Assembly (NCBI GenBank): GCA_023392795.1
Contig: JAEWNJ010000071.1
Span: 1-47,244, forward strand
Origin: Candidatus Cloacimonadota bacterium
GTDB lineage: Bacteria; Cloacimonadota; Cloacimonadia; Cloacimonadales; Cloacimonadaceae
Reading direction: 5' to 3'
DNA length: 47,244 nt
Shown: positions 31,810 through 40,748 of the stretch, in pieces
Layout: each line of letters starts with the position of its first letter
Position numbering within the stretch: the first letter of the stretch is position 1
Translations under genes and position numbers: made by a program
Notes under the pieces: generated by a model
Seen by the model: the letters and a program-made list of their open reading frames with translations, nothing else
Told to the model about the DNA's origin: nothing
Database searches by the model: none

Positions 31810-32040
31810 TTACTCAATGATTTCCAGCTCAGCTCGTTTCCCTTGTTTGGTAGAAACCGCATTGATGATGGTGCGAATTGCGCCGGCTGTGCGCCCGCGT
31901 TTTCCGATCACTTTGCCAATGTCACTTTTCGCTACACGAAGTTCGTAAAGGGTAATCTTGTCGCCGTTTATCTCGGTGATAGACACTTCACTGGGATCGT
32001 CCACAAGAGCTTTAACCATGAATTCAATGAGATCTTTCAT
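31810..32040 (-). CDS. khpA: KH-domain RNA-binding protein KhpA
   Basis: The 76-residue protein has one type II KH domain with the GKRGRTAGAIRTIINA loop-helix (GxxG variant: IGKRG). Such proteins bind RNA broadly and are often encoded between rpsP and rimM, as here. The next gene starts at the base after its stop. Confidence 0.93.
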   Translation of the reverse strand: MKDLIEFMVKALVDDPSEVSITEINGDKITLYELRVAKSDIGKVIGKRGRTAGAIRTIINAVSTKQGKRAELEIIE

Positions 32041-32063
32041 GCTTCACCTCGGTTTTCTTGTTC

Positions 32064-32345
32064 TTATTCAGCTTTAGCTTGTTCGATTTTGCGTTCGTGC
32101 CAGATCTGCAGGATACCAGCTTTACGCAGGAGTGAACGCACTGTTTCAGTAGGCTGTGCGCCTACAGAGAGCCAGTGAAGCGCCCGCTCTGTTTCAATAT
32201 TGATTTTTGAAGGGTTTGGCTTGGGATCGTACCAACCAACGCACTCGATGTATTTTCCGCATTGCTTTACGCGGGAATCCACCGCCACTATGCGGTAAAA
32301 GGGCTGGTCGTTTGCTCCCATCCTTCTCAGTCTCAGCTTGACCAT
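32064..32345 (-). CDS. rpsP: 30S ribosomal protein S16
   Basis: The 93-residue length and the sequence VKLRLRRMGANDQPFYRIVAVDSR are diagnostic; IECVGWYDPKPNP and a short acidic-basic tail follow. It is the first gene of the rpsP-khpA-rimM-trmD-rplS cluster, with AAGGAG upstream of the ATG. No ffh gene precedes it, unlike many genomes; instead there is a spacer with a 40-bp tandem repeat. Confidence 0.97.
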   Translation of the reverse strand: MVKLRLRRMGANDQPFYRIVAVDSRVKQCGKYIECVGWYDPKPNPSKINIETERALHWLSVGAQPTETVRSLLRKAGILQIWHERKIEQAKAE

Positions 32346-32495
32346 TATTTCTCCTTGTGATTATAAGTAAGGTTTTTCTAAGATTTTGCATGATTTTTTG
32401 GATGGCAGTTTACGTCAAGGCTTTTTTTCCGGGTTTTTGGGATTTCACGCTTCAATTGTAACATTTTGTCGATATTGCTATAGCCCCGCCAAGAA

Positions 32496-32575
32496 CCCAT
32501 ATCGCACCGAAGGTGCCCATTTCGCTGCTCCACAGCCCATATCGCACCGCAGGTGCCCATCTCGCTGCTCCGCAG
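32496..32575. repeat. 40-bp tandem duplication
   Basis: Units 32496-32535 and 32536-32575 agree at 37 of 40 positions. Each has a GCACCGNAGGTGC hairpin core. It lies between the LEA-type lipoprotein stop and rpsP, just after a TAGCCCCGCCAAG motif that also appears in the 35451-35877 spacer. Confidence 0.85.
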
Positions 32576-32590
32576 CCGCTTAGCTTGACC

Positions 32591-33472
32591 CTAATTAAGC
32601 AGCAGATCCCAGATGCTTACCGGGATTTGTCCGCTGAACTCATAGGGATTTTTCAGCTCCATGCCCATCGCGTCCAGGATTACGGTGCCTTTCACAGTGT
32701 AGGCAATTTCACCTTTGAAGGCCCCTTTGGCTGCACCCACGATGGATTTGAGGTTGGAGAGCTCAAAGCTCATGGTGCCATCCTTGTAAAACACATTTTC
32801 ATTGAAACTTAGCTGATTCTTCAATTGCCCGCGTCCCACTTCTTTGCCGTCGATATAGATTTTCGCTGGGAAACCCTTGAAATTGAAGCTGAAACCGTAA
32901 GGATTCATCAGGATGAAATCGGCGTTTAGCACGGATTTACTAAGCCCCAGATCGTCCACATAGGTACGGGTAAGCTTGAAGATGTCCTGTCCTGAGGCGG
33001 TAAACCTGGGCATTAAAGTCTCCAGATGCTCCTTCAGCGATAGTTTGTAAGGCTCTTCAAATTCGAAGCTTTTGGAGATTCCCACAGCTTTGGCGTCACC
33101 TTTACCCCCGATAAAGAACAATACGTCCTGATTCAGATTGCTGATGCTTTTGATCAGCGGGCGGGTCTGCAATTGAGCTGTGATATCCACGTTTATGCTC
33201 TTCTTCTTTGGTAGATCGATCTTGCTCTTCATTTCTGCGGTACCCACGCGAATCCGGTTTTTGTCCAGCAGATTCAGCTTCAGGGAGTTCAGATGGATCT
33301 CGTAGTTATTTGGGTTGTTTACTATCACCGAGATCTGCACTTCTGTGCGGTCGGGGGAAAACGACAATAGCTTTACATCGTGAATGCTCTCAACTTCAGG
33401 AGTTTTGAACAGCATTTTGCAGGAGCTAAGCAGCAGCGGCAGTACCAGTATTAGCAGGAGGTATTTTTTCAT
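32591..33472 (-). CDS. lipoprotein with LEA14-like (LEA type 2) domains
   Basis: The 293-residue protein has a lipobox LSSC (Cys near residue 18). Two LEA type 2 modules can be read, about 30-130 (ISVIVNNPNNYEIHLNSLKL) and 175-290 (ADFILMNPYGFSFNFKGF). Both carry the NP(N/Y)G/Y hairpin of the water-stress domain. Bacterial members are envelope proteins of unclear function. It starts 13 bp after asnB, so the two are likely co-transcribed. Confidence 0.85.
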   Translation of the reverse strand: MKKYLLLILVLPLLLSSCKMLFKTPEVESIHDVKLLSFSPDRTEVQISVIVNNPNNYEIHLNSLKLNLLDKNRIRVGTAEMKSKIDLPKKKSINVDITAQLQTRPLIKSISNLNQDVLFFIGGKGDAKAVGISKSFEFEEPYKLSLKEHLETLMPRFTASGQDIFKLTRTYVDDLGLSKSVLNADFILMNPYGFSFNFKGFPAKIYIDGKEVGRGQLKNQLSFNENVFYKDGTMSFELSNLKSIVGAAKGAFKGEIAYTVKGTVILDAMGMELKNPYEFSGQIPVSIWDLLLN

Positions 33473-33485
33473 GCTTTCCTCGATA

Positions 33486-35450
33486 TCACATAAATTGGCG
33501 GGCCCAGACCTCCAGAGCGATCACATTGAAGAGCATTTCGGCGTTGTGATCTTTCCCGGCCAGGTAGCCCTGCCATTTGTCGTGGATTTTGGTCACATTC
33601 CAGATTCCGCGATTGCGAAACTGGGGGCTGTGGATGATTTCCTGGACAAAGGGTTTCAATTCACCCCGCATCCATTTGCTGTAGAAGGGGGAAGAGAAGA
33701 TGCCCTTATCTTTCCTCTGGGCAACCGCTTCGGGCACACAACTTTTCATAGCTTCGCGATGTATCACTTTTCGGTATGGGGGCTTGATTTTGTACTCTGA
33801 GGGGAGGCTAAACACAAAATCCACCAAACGGTGATCCAGGAAGGGAACTCTGCCCTCCACGCTATTTCCCATACTCATTCTGTCTTCGAAATGTAGCAGG
33901 GTTTGGATTGATGTGTTGCGCATCATGTTATACAGGAAATTAGTTAGTCGAGAGCCCTCAATATCGTGAATATGGCTGAGGATACCGTCACCGCTTTGGG
34001 CATTAGCCTGATCGATAAAGTCATCGCTAAAGGGTTCAAAGCGATAAGCCTTGAATTCCAGATTGTAGAGCCTGGATTCCGGGGCAAAGGTGCTGAGCCC
34101 GATCTTGGCGATGTTACCCAGACTGCGGCTGATGCTTTTGTCCATAAAAGCAGGTATTTCTCTGTAGAAGCGGGAGAATTGCAGCCCTCGCAAAAGGTCG
34201 GCATAGTAGCGGTAGGTGGCGTGACGGTAACCACCTGAGATCTCGTCCGAGCCCTGTCCGGAGAGCAGCACCCTAATCCCTTGCTCGTGCGTGCTTTTCA
34301 TCAGCGCATACTGCGAAACAAAGCCCGAGGCAAGAGGCAAATCGTTCAGATAGGTAGCGTGATCCCACCAATCAATCGCATTTTTGGCTGTGGGCGCGAT
34401 GTAGTGGGTATTCACTCCGGTGTGCTGGGCAATCCTGGCAATCCATTTACGTTCATCCAGGGCCGGATCATCATCGTAATATGTGGAAAATGTCTGCATG
34501 GGATAATCCAGCAGGGCTTGGGCAGAGCAAACTATGGCACTGGAATCCATCCCGCCGGATAGAGAAGCTGCCACTTCCACGTCGCTTCGGGTCTGCAGCT
34601 TCAAAGAATCAAGGAACAGCTCGCGATATTGCTGCACCGCGTCGTCAAAGGAGATGGGATTTTTCTCGAAGTTTTCGATATCCAGATGGTAGTACTCCGA
34701 GATCTCTATCTTCCCATTCTGAACGATCAATTTATGCCCCGGCAAGAGGCAATGTACGCTCTGCCAATAGGTTTCGTCATCATACACCATCAGGGCATTG
34801 ATCTTCAAACTGCGGTGGATCATCGCTTTATTTAGCGTTTTGGGGATCGGGCATAGCAGTAATTGCTTCATTTCCGAGCCCCAATACAGCACGCCTTCCT
34901 GGATTGCATAATAAAAGGGTTTGATGCCATAACGGTCGCGGCTGCAAAAGAGTTTACGCGCTTTAATGTTCCAAATGGCAAAAGCCCACATCCCGTTCAG
35001 GCGTTTGAGTGCGTCTTCACCCCAGGCGTGGTATGCCTTGATGATCACTTCCGTATCGCTATGGGAAAAGAACCGGTAGCCCTTTGTCTGTAGCTCTTCT
35101 CTCAATTCGTGGTGATTGAAGATCTCGCCATTGAAGATAATCGCCAGGCCAAGCTCTCTATCATACATAGGCTGATGACCGCTTTCATGCAATTCCAGAG
35201 TGGGTAAACGGCGAAAACCAAAACCAAGCTGAGCAACATCCTCTCGCTGATGAAGGCACATATGCCCTTTTAACTCGCCAGGACTGTCCTCTCCACAGTA
35301 ACTGTATATCTTCCCGCTTGTTACATCGGCCAGCAGGTATCCCTCATCGTCAGGTCCACGATGCACAATGCGATCGGTCATGCCTTTGAGCAAGGCAAAA
35401 TCGACGCTTCTATCCGCTTGATAACAATAGATTCCGGAAATACCGCACAT
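33486..35450 (-). CDS. asnB: asparagine synthase (glutamine-hydrolysing)
   Basis: Starting at ATG 35448-35450 places Cys2 (MCGISGIY) as the N-terminal nucleophile of the class II glutaminase domain after Met removal; GGAGAAAG lies just upstream. The glutaminase half (about 2-210) shows RGPDDEG, FNGEIFNH and FSHSDTEVI. The synthetase half has the PP-loop SLSGGMDSSAIV and LSGQGSDEISGGY, with EGRVPFLDHRLV. The 654-residue length fits the long bacterial AsnB type, which includes homologues acting in polysaccharide or peptide amidation; asparagine synthesis itself is inferred. Confidence 0.92.
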   Translation of the reverse strand: MCGISGIYCYQADRSVDFALLKGMTDRIVHRGPDDEGYLLADVTSGKIYSYCGEDSPGELKGHMCLHQREDVAQLGFGFRRLPTLELHESGHQPMYDRELGLAIIFNGEIFNHHELREELQTKGYRFFSHSDTEVIIKAYHAWGEDALKRLNGMWAFAIWNIKARKLFCSRDRYGIKPFYYAIQEGVLYWGSEMKQLLLCPIPKTLNKAMIHRSLKINALMVYDDETYWQSVHCLLPGHKLIVQNGKIEISEYYHLDIENFEKNPISFDDAVQQYRELFLDSLKLQTRSDVEVAASLSGGMDSSAIVCSAQALLDYPMQTFSTYYDDDPALDERKWIARIAQHTGVNTHYIAPTAKNAIDWWDHATYLNDLPLASGFVSQYALMKSTHEQGIRVLLSGQGSDEISGGYRHATYRYYADLLRGLQFSRFYREIPAFMDKSISRSLGNIAKIGLSTFAPESRLYNLEFKAYRFEPFSDDFIDQANAQSGDGILSHIHDIEGSRLTNFLYNMMRNTSIQTLLHFEDRMSMGNSVEGRVPFLDHRLVDFVFSLPSEYKIKPPYRKVIHREAMKSCVPEAVAQRKDKGIFSSPFYSKWMRGELKPFVQEIIHSPQFRNRGIWNVTKIHDKWQGYLAGKDHNAEMLFNVIALEVWARQFM

Positions 35451-35877
35451 GTTTCTTTCTCCTTTTCTGTATCCATACCCTAAACAAGGGATTGGAGTCA
35501 AGGGAAAAATCTAGTGGTAACCCCCCATTTTTCGTACAGCCTTCATAGATGGGAACCTGAGGGAATTGAATGGAGAATTGAGAATTGGGGGTTCATGCTC
35601 AGTGATGGAGACAGGTTTTTTGGGCACGCGGATTACGCGGATAACGCGGAGACAATCATAAATCCGCTGCGCAGGAGAATGAACAACGAAGGGTGTGGAT
35701 GGAAACCTGACTGGCTGACGGAACTGACTCTCCTCATGACTGACATATAGAGATGCAGCACATCACCCCAAGAGCCCCGCCAAGGGCGACACTATTTATA
35801 GCGAGGGTGCTTAAGCGTTGCGGAGCCCCTCGTTAAGTGTAACAAATGCACGAAAAGCCCCGCCAGAACCTGCTCTG
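35451..35877. other. spacer with short repeats between asnB and prophage scrap
   Basis: No convincing gene is seen in these 427 bp. It contains GAGAATTGAGAATTG (about 35574-35587), similar to a stretch near 13067-13095, three 9-bp units acgcggaNN at 35626-35652, AGCCCCGCCA motifs near 35772 and 35854, and copy B of the dispersed repeat (35801-35833). An open frame 35514-35750 is mostly a translation of these repeats. It looks like an accumulation zone for small repeats next to foreign DNA. Confidence 0.6.
35801..35833. repeat. dispersed intergenic repeat, copy B
   Basis: The 33-bp gcgaggg...cccctcgt segment aligns with 12719-12750 at about 27 positions. It ends 44 bp before the terminase fragment. 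Confidence 0.5.
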
Positions 35878-36408
35878 ATGAAACGGGTCTGGCTCTACGC
35901 CGATCCTGCCTGGGGAGAGAAGGGCTGTTACAAGGCTGTCATCTCCATTGGCTATGATGGTAATAGATTCTATGTGATCCATGTCTGGATGAGGCAGACT
36001 GAGAATACCAAGTTCTTCAGATATTACTACGATGCCTATCAAGAATTGGATCGAATATACCGAGTAAAAGCCCGAGCAGCCTGTGAAACCACTTATGGTC
36101 AAGCTCGCATCCTTGCCGACTTCGATAGGTGGGCAACTGATAACCATCTGCCACCTATATCGCACAGAATCAAGCGTATAGATAACAAAGATAACAAGAA
36201 CCTGCGTATCGAGAGAACCGAGACCATTATCGAGACAGCCAAGGTGCTCTTTCCTGAAGGTCAAGACACACCAACCCTGATCAGTCAATTCCTCACCTAT
36301 CCTGATGGCTATATCGATGGCTGTGATGCTCTTGCCGGATGCTTGGAACGCTTCTCGGAATACGATATTGGCGGGAACAGAGTCAAAGTCCGGAGGTTCA
36401 GTTTCTGA
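35878..36408 (+). pseudogene. phage terminase large subunit, C-terminal nuclease half only
   Basis: The 176-residue frame from ATG 35878 starts KRVWLYADPAWGEKG, the opening of the RNase H-like nuclease domain of large terminases, with a metal-site Asp (ADPAW) and a later acidic segment (DGYIDGCDALAGCLERF) that would supply the last catalytic Asp. The N-terminal packaging ATPase with its Walker motifs is absent. Upstream DNA is spacer repeat, so the gene is truncated at about 35860. It runs on the plus strand against its neighbours and overlaps the next phage gene (TGATG). Confidence 0.7.
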
Positions 36409-37285
36409 TGAACTACTATGATCAGCTCATGCTTGAGTATTACCGGGTCCTCAATAATGCCTGGAAGACCGAGATCAGAGATGCTACCCGACTTGCCATC
36501 CAGATGTTGAGTAATATGCCCCGAGCCGAGAAGTTCAACAATGGCTCAATAGATAAGCTTATGAGCATCATCAATACTCAGTTGGGAGATAGGTCGCAGC
36601 ACTGGTCAATGAGCCCACCAAGGCGATAATAGACCGCTGTGTGCGGCTCGGATTCAAAGATACCCAAGTTCAAGCTCCGACTAAGACCAGCATCGGGCTC
36701 TGGGGCATCGAGGATCAGCACCTATCATCCACTATTCAGAAGCAGCAGTTGTTCTGGATCAGTAATCACTTTGAAGCCGATGTCCGGCAGAACTTCGCAG
36801 ATACACTCACTAAAGCCATTGAGCAAGGTTATACCAAGGAGATGCTTGCCGATACTCTCAAAGATCAGTTCAATGACCTCGCCAACCGCTCATCTCATTA
36901 TTGGCAAGGACTGGCAGAGCATACTGCCCTCAAAATCAGGGAGTTCGGAAGGCTGCAAGGCTACAAGAAAGCCAAAGCCAGATACTACAAGCTCGTGGTT
37001 ATCCTGGATGATCGCACCAGTGATATCTGCCGGGCATTGGCAGCCCAAGACAAGGTCTATCCCCTGAACGATGCACTTGAAGTGATGGATAACCTCATGG
37101 CTCTGGATACCAAATCAAACAGCTTGGATGATGCCCGGGAATATATCAAAGCCATTGCACCCTGGATCAAAGACGAGCAGATTGAATTCGACTCAGAGAT
37201 GAACCCGGTGGGTGTCTCCGGAGCGCATACGCCGTTTCCGCCATTTCATTGGAAGTGTAGGACGACTACGGAAGTAGTAAGCTAA
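36408..37285 (+). pseudogene. frameshifted phage head morphogenesis gene (SPP1 gp7 / Mu gpF-like)
   Basis: Two plus-strand frames make one gene. Frame 1 (36408-36629) reads NYYDQLMLEYYRVLNNAWKTE and ends SPPRR-stop. Frame 2, open from about 36589, reads ALVNEPTKAIIDRCVRLGFKDTQ and continues to 37285, ending with the Mu F-like signature RTSDICRALAAQDKVYPL and PFPPFHWKCRTTTEVV. The pieces meet at about 36590-36625, so a single-base indel has broken the reading frame (or the assembly has an error). Such proteins help phage head assembly and are normally encoded after terminase and portal; the portal gene is missing here. Confidence 0.7.
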
Positions 37286-37286
37286 C

Positions 37287-40200
37287 TTAGTCGACTGCCA
37301 TCAAATCCTTTTCCACTTCATCATACATCTCATCTATCCTAGCCTGATATTCCATTGTCTTACTGAGAGCTGTTACAATCCGGCAATAGTAGATAGGGTT
37401 GTCCATAGTTCTGCCTTTGCGGTCTTTGAGGTATTTGTGCAGGACTTGGTAACCACCAATGTGATAACTCCACATTTCCTGACTGACGCCTTCAAAGTAT
37501 TTATCCTGATTGATATAGATGCGTCCTTGAGCCACATCGTAGCTTACATGTTCCACTCTGTCGTTATCGCTATTACCCTGGTACTTTGCAATAGGAGTGT
37601 CCAGTTCGCTGCTCTGCATCAGGTGCAAATCTGCTATTGCTTTGCCATATCCTGCCATCTGTTTGAAAAGCTGTGTGTCTTTCGTAAAGGGGATACGGGG
37701 AAAGTCAATTTTGAGATATTCGGCATAACGATCCCGATAGATATTGCTGTACAGGATACCATAGATGTAATAGAAGATGGTTTCTGCCGAGATGTCCTGC
37801 TTTGCGAATTCTGCAAGTAATTCCGGTTTGATATTAACCTGCGTTTCCTGTGTAGCAAAGAGGTCATCTGAATGCGGATCAGGATAAAGATACAATGGCA
37901 ATAACACACCACCACCCCGATAATACACATTATAATCAATCATACTTGCAGAAACAAAAGCCAAGTTCCATAAATAACCAGAACCTACCACCTGGCCCTG
38001 TCTACCCAGAATTAACCCTAGATTGTCGTTTTTGATGTGCTGCATGACCTCATTTCTCGGCATACTATGAAATCCTCTACACTTGCCTGTATAGTAAGTA
38101 TATCTGATATCGAAGGGTCTGTAGAGAATGGGATTTATACTATCAGAACCAAGTCCTGATTCCTTTAAGTCCTTTTGGGCTAAATCAACTTTCCAATCTC
38201 TTGAATCTTTGCCCAGTTCGTAAGCCTGCCGAGCAGTCTCAGCATCAAGTTTAGCAAACTGATTGACAGTGTTCAGCATAATTTGTCTATCAAACTGGAT
38301 AGTCAGGTTATCTCTTGCAGTTTGAATTCCGGCACTGTTAAGAGGAAATATCTCATTGACTTTATCCCAGTCCAAGTAATGGATATTGTCGTCAGATAAT
38401 GGCTTGAAGAGATAAAAAGGCTGCTTGGGCTGGATTAACGTATATTCAAAGCTATCAATGCTGCTATCATTCAGGCAGTCGTATTTGGCAGACCGAAGTC
38501 CATACAAATCTCCATGATAGAATCTCTTTTCTGCATAGCCGTCTTTAATCATGAGCAGGATGGCAACCCCTGTTCTGATATCAAATACATTCTCGTCTTT
38601 ACTCCCATCGGGAGAGGTTTCTTTCTTGGTGCTGTTGCCGTGCAAATCCAAGACATAGATTTGGTCAAAGGTAAGCATCAGGCTTTGTCTCATGCCCTTA
38701 AAGGTAGCATTATCGATGTAACTATGGTTCGTTACCATACCCACGATGCCCTTGCCTGCCTTTTGAATCTTCCACTGAGCAAAGCGGATAAACTTCACAT
38801 AGTCATCCTGCAGCATTTTGGGATTTGCTTCTCCTAATGGCATTCCATCCACTTTGTAATAACTGGTAGCCCCATCTAAATCCTGCTTGAGCAGTTGTTC
38901 TGTCCAGGGGTTGTTGTTTTCACTCATTCCACTATAAGGCGGATTACCGAGGATCACCAGCACCGGCTCCTCCTGTTTGACTTTATTGGCAAGCAGGCAC
39001 TCTTCTGTGATTTCGTGGGTAAATGGAGTCTCGATTTGAGCAGGCAAATCCTTTTCAAGGGTGTTCGTGAGATACAGCTTGAAGCGCTCATCAACCGTAA
39101 GCTGATAACCCAGTTCATCCAGCAGATAGCTGATTTTCAGATGTCCTACTGTGTAAGGAGCCATCATCAGTTCCAAGGCATAGAAATGCGGTAGAATGTG
39201 ATTCTTGATCATTTGTTTGATACTGCCAGAGCCATACTTGCCGGAGTATTCCTGCACTGCTAGTTTGATGGCTTCGGAAGGGAAGGTAAGGGTACCAGCA
39301 GCCGGGTCAAGCAGAGTAACTGCACTATCTGCCAGTCCGTCTTTCAGGTTGAAATGAGATTTGAGGATGCTGTGGATAGATTTGACGATGTAGCGCACCA
39401 CAGGTTCAGGTGTGTAATATACTCCCCGCTTTTCTCTCAGGGTCGGGTCGTATTCAGAGAGGAAAGTCTCATAGAAATGGATGATGGGGTCGCTGCCTTT
39501 GCCTTCTTTGTAGTAGGCATGCAGTATCTTTTTGATGTCCGTCACACAGAGGATTTCAGAAATGTCGTCTATCAAGACCTCGAGTGCTTTGGGCGGTTCG
39601 TCATAAGAGATAAACTTAAAGATGCTTTTCAGCACTCCGAGTGTATTGGGTATGTACTTGTAAATCAATTCACGGTTGAATTCTCCTTCAGACTTGGTGC
39701 GGGCAGCAAAGATGCCGTATGTGAGTGTTTGGGCATAAAGATCAGCAAACTGCTCATGGGTCAGTTTATTGATCAGCAATCGTTTGAAAGAATCATAGAA
39801 GCCCAGCAGGACTTTCTTGCCCTGTCTCTCTTCCTCTGCCAGTTCGATGGTGATAATCTCATCTCGCAGGAAGCGGGTGCGCTTGGCAAGCTCTTTGGCA
39901 AGTGACTTGGGATTATCTATGGCAGGCAGCGAAAAGGCAAAGTATCGTTCTAAAAGGTAGCTAAACTGCTCTGCCTGTTCCAGAGGAGGTGTTTTATGCA
40001 ATGTAATGGCATTGGCTGCCCTGCCTATCATGGCAGTGCAAATCATAGTACCGTGCTGATATAGCCTGAACTCATAGAAATTAGACAGGATAAGATTGGG
40101 AAAGACTTTCAGATAACGTTTCAACTGTTCGGAGGTTTCGATCTGGTCAAGATGAAACACACTGGGGGCTTTGGCTTCTATGTATCCAGTTATATGGTTC

Positions 40201-40406
40201 TTGCCATCCCACACCCGGAAGTCCGGATTCCCGGCTTCAGTGGCTTTGGGTAGAATGGTGATATCCGGCTTTTTCTTATTCGTTAACTCAGCATAATGCA
40301 GGAGCAGGGTCTTGATGTGCTCATAAAAGCTCTCTTCCCGGGCATCACCCTGGTTTAGAGTGGCTTGCAGATTGGCAAGGTACTGTTTGAATATTGCTTC
40401 CGCCAT
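37287..40406 (-). CDS. single-chain restriction-modification enzyme, type ISP-like without helicase
   Basis: Starting at ATG 40404-40406 (AAGGAAT upstream) gives 1039 residues. The N-terminal PD-(D/E)XK-like nuclease is visible as P61-D62 and E77-A-K79 (GYIEAKAP). The adenine-methyltransferase core has motif I LDPAAGTLTFP (about 366-376) and motif IV NPPY (488-491), preceded by RGVYYTPEPVVRYIV. The C-terminal region (YFEGVSQEMWSYHIGGYQVLHKYL in part) resembles the type ISP C-terminal specificity domain. LlaBIII-like enzymes carry a helicase between nuclease and methylase, which is absent. It probably cuts and methylates DNA as a lone type IIG-like enzyme. It is flanked by phage remnants, consistent with horizontal acquisition. 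Confidence 0.85.
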   Translation of the reverse strand: MAEAIFKQYLANLQATLNQGDAREESFYEHIKTLLLHYAELTNKKKPDITILPKATEAGNPDFRVWDGKNHITGYIEAKAPSVFHLDQIETSEQLKRYLKVFPNLILSNFYEFRLYQHGTMICTAMIGRAANAITLHKTPPLEQAEQFSYLLERYFAFSLPAIDNPKSLAKELAKRTRFLRDEIITIELAEEERQGKKVLLGFYDSFKRLLINKLTHEQFADLYAQTLTYGIFAARTKSEGEFNRELIYKYIPNTLGVLKSIFKFISYDEPPKALEVLIDDISEILCVTDIKKILHAYYKEGKGSDPIIHFYETFLSEYDPTLREKRGVYYTPEPVVRYIVKSIHSILKSHFNLKDGLADSAVTLLDPAAGTLTFPSEAIKLAVQEYSGKYGSGSIKQMIKNHILPHFYALELMMAPYTVGHLKISYLLDELGYQLTVDERFKLYLTNTLEKDLPAQIETPFTHEITEECLLANKVKQEEPVLVILGNPPYSGMSENNNPWTEQLLKQDLDGATSYYKVDGMPLGEANPKMLQDDYVKFIRFAQWKIQKAGKGIVGMVTNHSYIDNATFKGMRQSLMLTFDQIYVLDLHGNSTKKETSPDGSKDENVFDIRTGVAILLMIKDGYAEKRFYHGDLYGLRSAKYDCLNDSSIDSFEYTLIQPKQPFYLFKPLSDDNIHYLDWDKVNEIFPLNSAGIQTARDNLTIQFDRQIMLNTVNQFAKLDAETARQAYELGKDSRDWKVDLAQKDLKESGLGSDSINPILYRPFDIRYTYYTGKCRGFHSMPRNEVMQHIKNDNLGLILGRQGQVVGSGYLWNLAFVSASMIDYNVYYRGGGVLLPLYLYPDPHSDDLFATQETQVNIKPELLAEFAKQDISAETIFYYIYGILYSNIYRDRYAEYLKIDFPRIPFTKDTQLFKQMAGYGKAIADLHLMQSSELDTPIAKYQGNSDNDRVEHVSYDVAQGRIYINQDKYFEGVSQEMWSYHIGGYQVLHKYLKDRKGRTMDNPIYYCRIVTALSKTMEYQARIDEMYDEVEKDLMAVD

Positions 40407-40748
40407 AATATCTATTCCTTTTAGAGATAGTAACATGCATAGTTATAGTCAGCTTGATTTCTCAATAGATCATATACATTTGCCTGCTCATCTCAGGTCA
40501 AGGGAAAACTCACCACTGAACGCAAAGAACCACATCTATAGAAATACTACATCGGAAGTTATCAGTTGCTGCATGAATATCTGAAAACTGAAAGGGCATG
40601 AGCCTTACCGATCCCATCCATTATTGCCGGATGGTTACAGCTTTAGCGCTAACCATCGATCTTCAGACTCGGATAGATCAAATTATTGGAACCATCATCC
40701 AATAGAAAAGCCCAGGATGCCCCGGGCTTTTCTTCCGACCTTATGATA
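40407..40748. other. intergenic region upstream of the restriction-modification gene
   Basis: No gene is seen. It holds an inverted repeat gatggtta (40630-40637) with taaccatc (40650-40657) and the terminator at 40705-40732. The promoter of the restriction-modification gene is expected here but I cannot place it. Confidence 0.5.
40705..40732 (-). terminator. terminator between secreted-protein gene and restriction-modification gene
   Basis: gaaaagcccagg (40705-40716) pairs with cccgggcttttc (40721-40732) with one mismatch around ATGC. A/T-rich ends on both sides allow bidirectional action; it follows the stop of the 40749-42020 gene. Confidence 0.75.

Noticed and set aside
32346..32365. TATAAT box just upstream of rpsP
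   Set aside because: It is so near the ATG that a transcript from it would lack the ribosome binding site.
35514..35750. 78-codon open frame between asnB and the terminase fragment
   Set aside because: Much of it is the 9-bp acgcgga repeat and other spacer repeats; no start signal or family resemblance.
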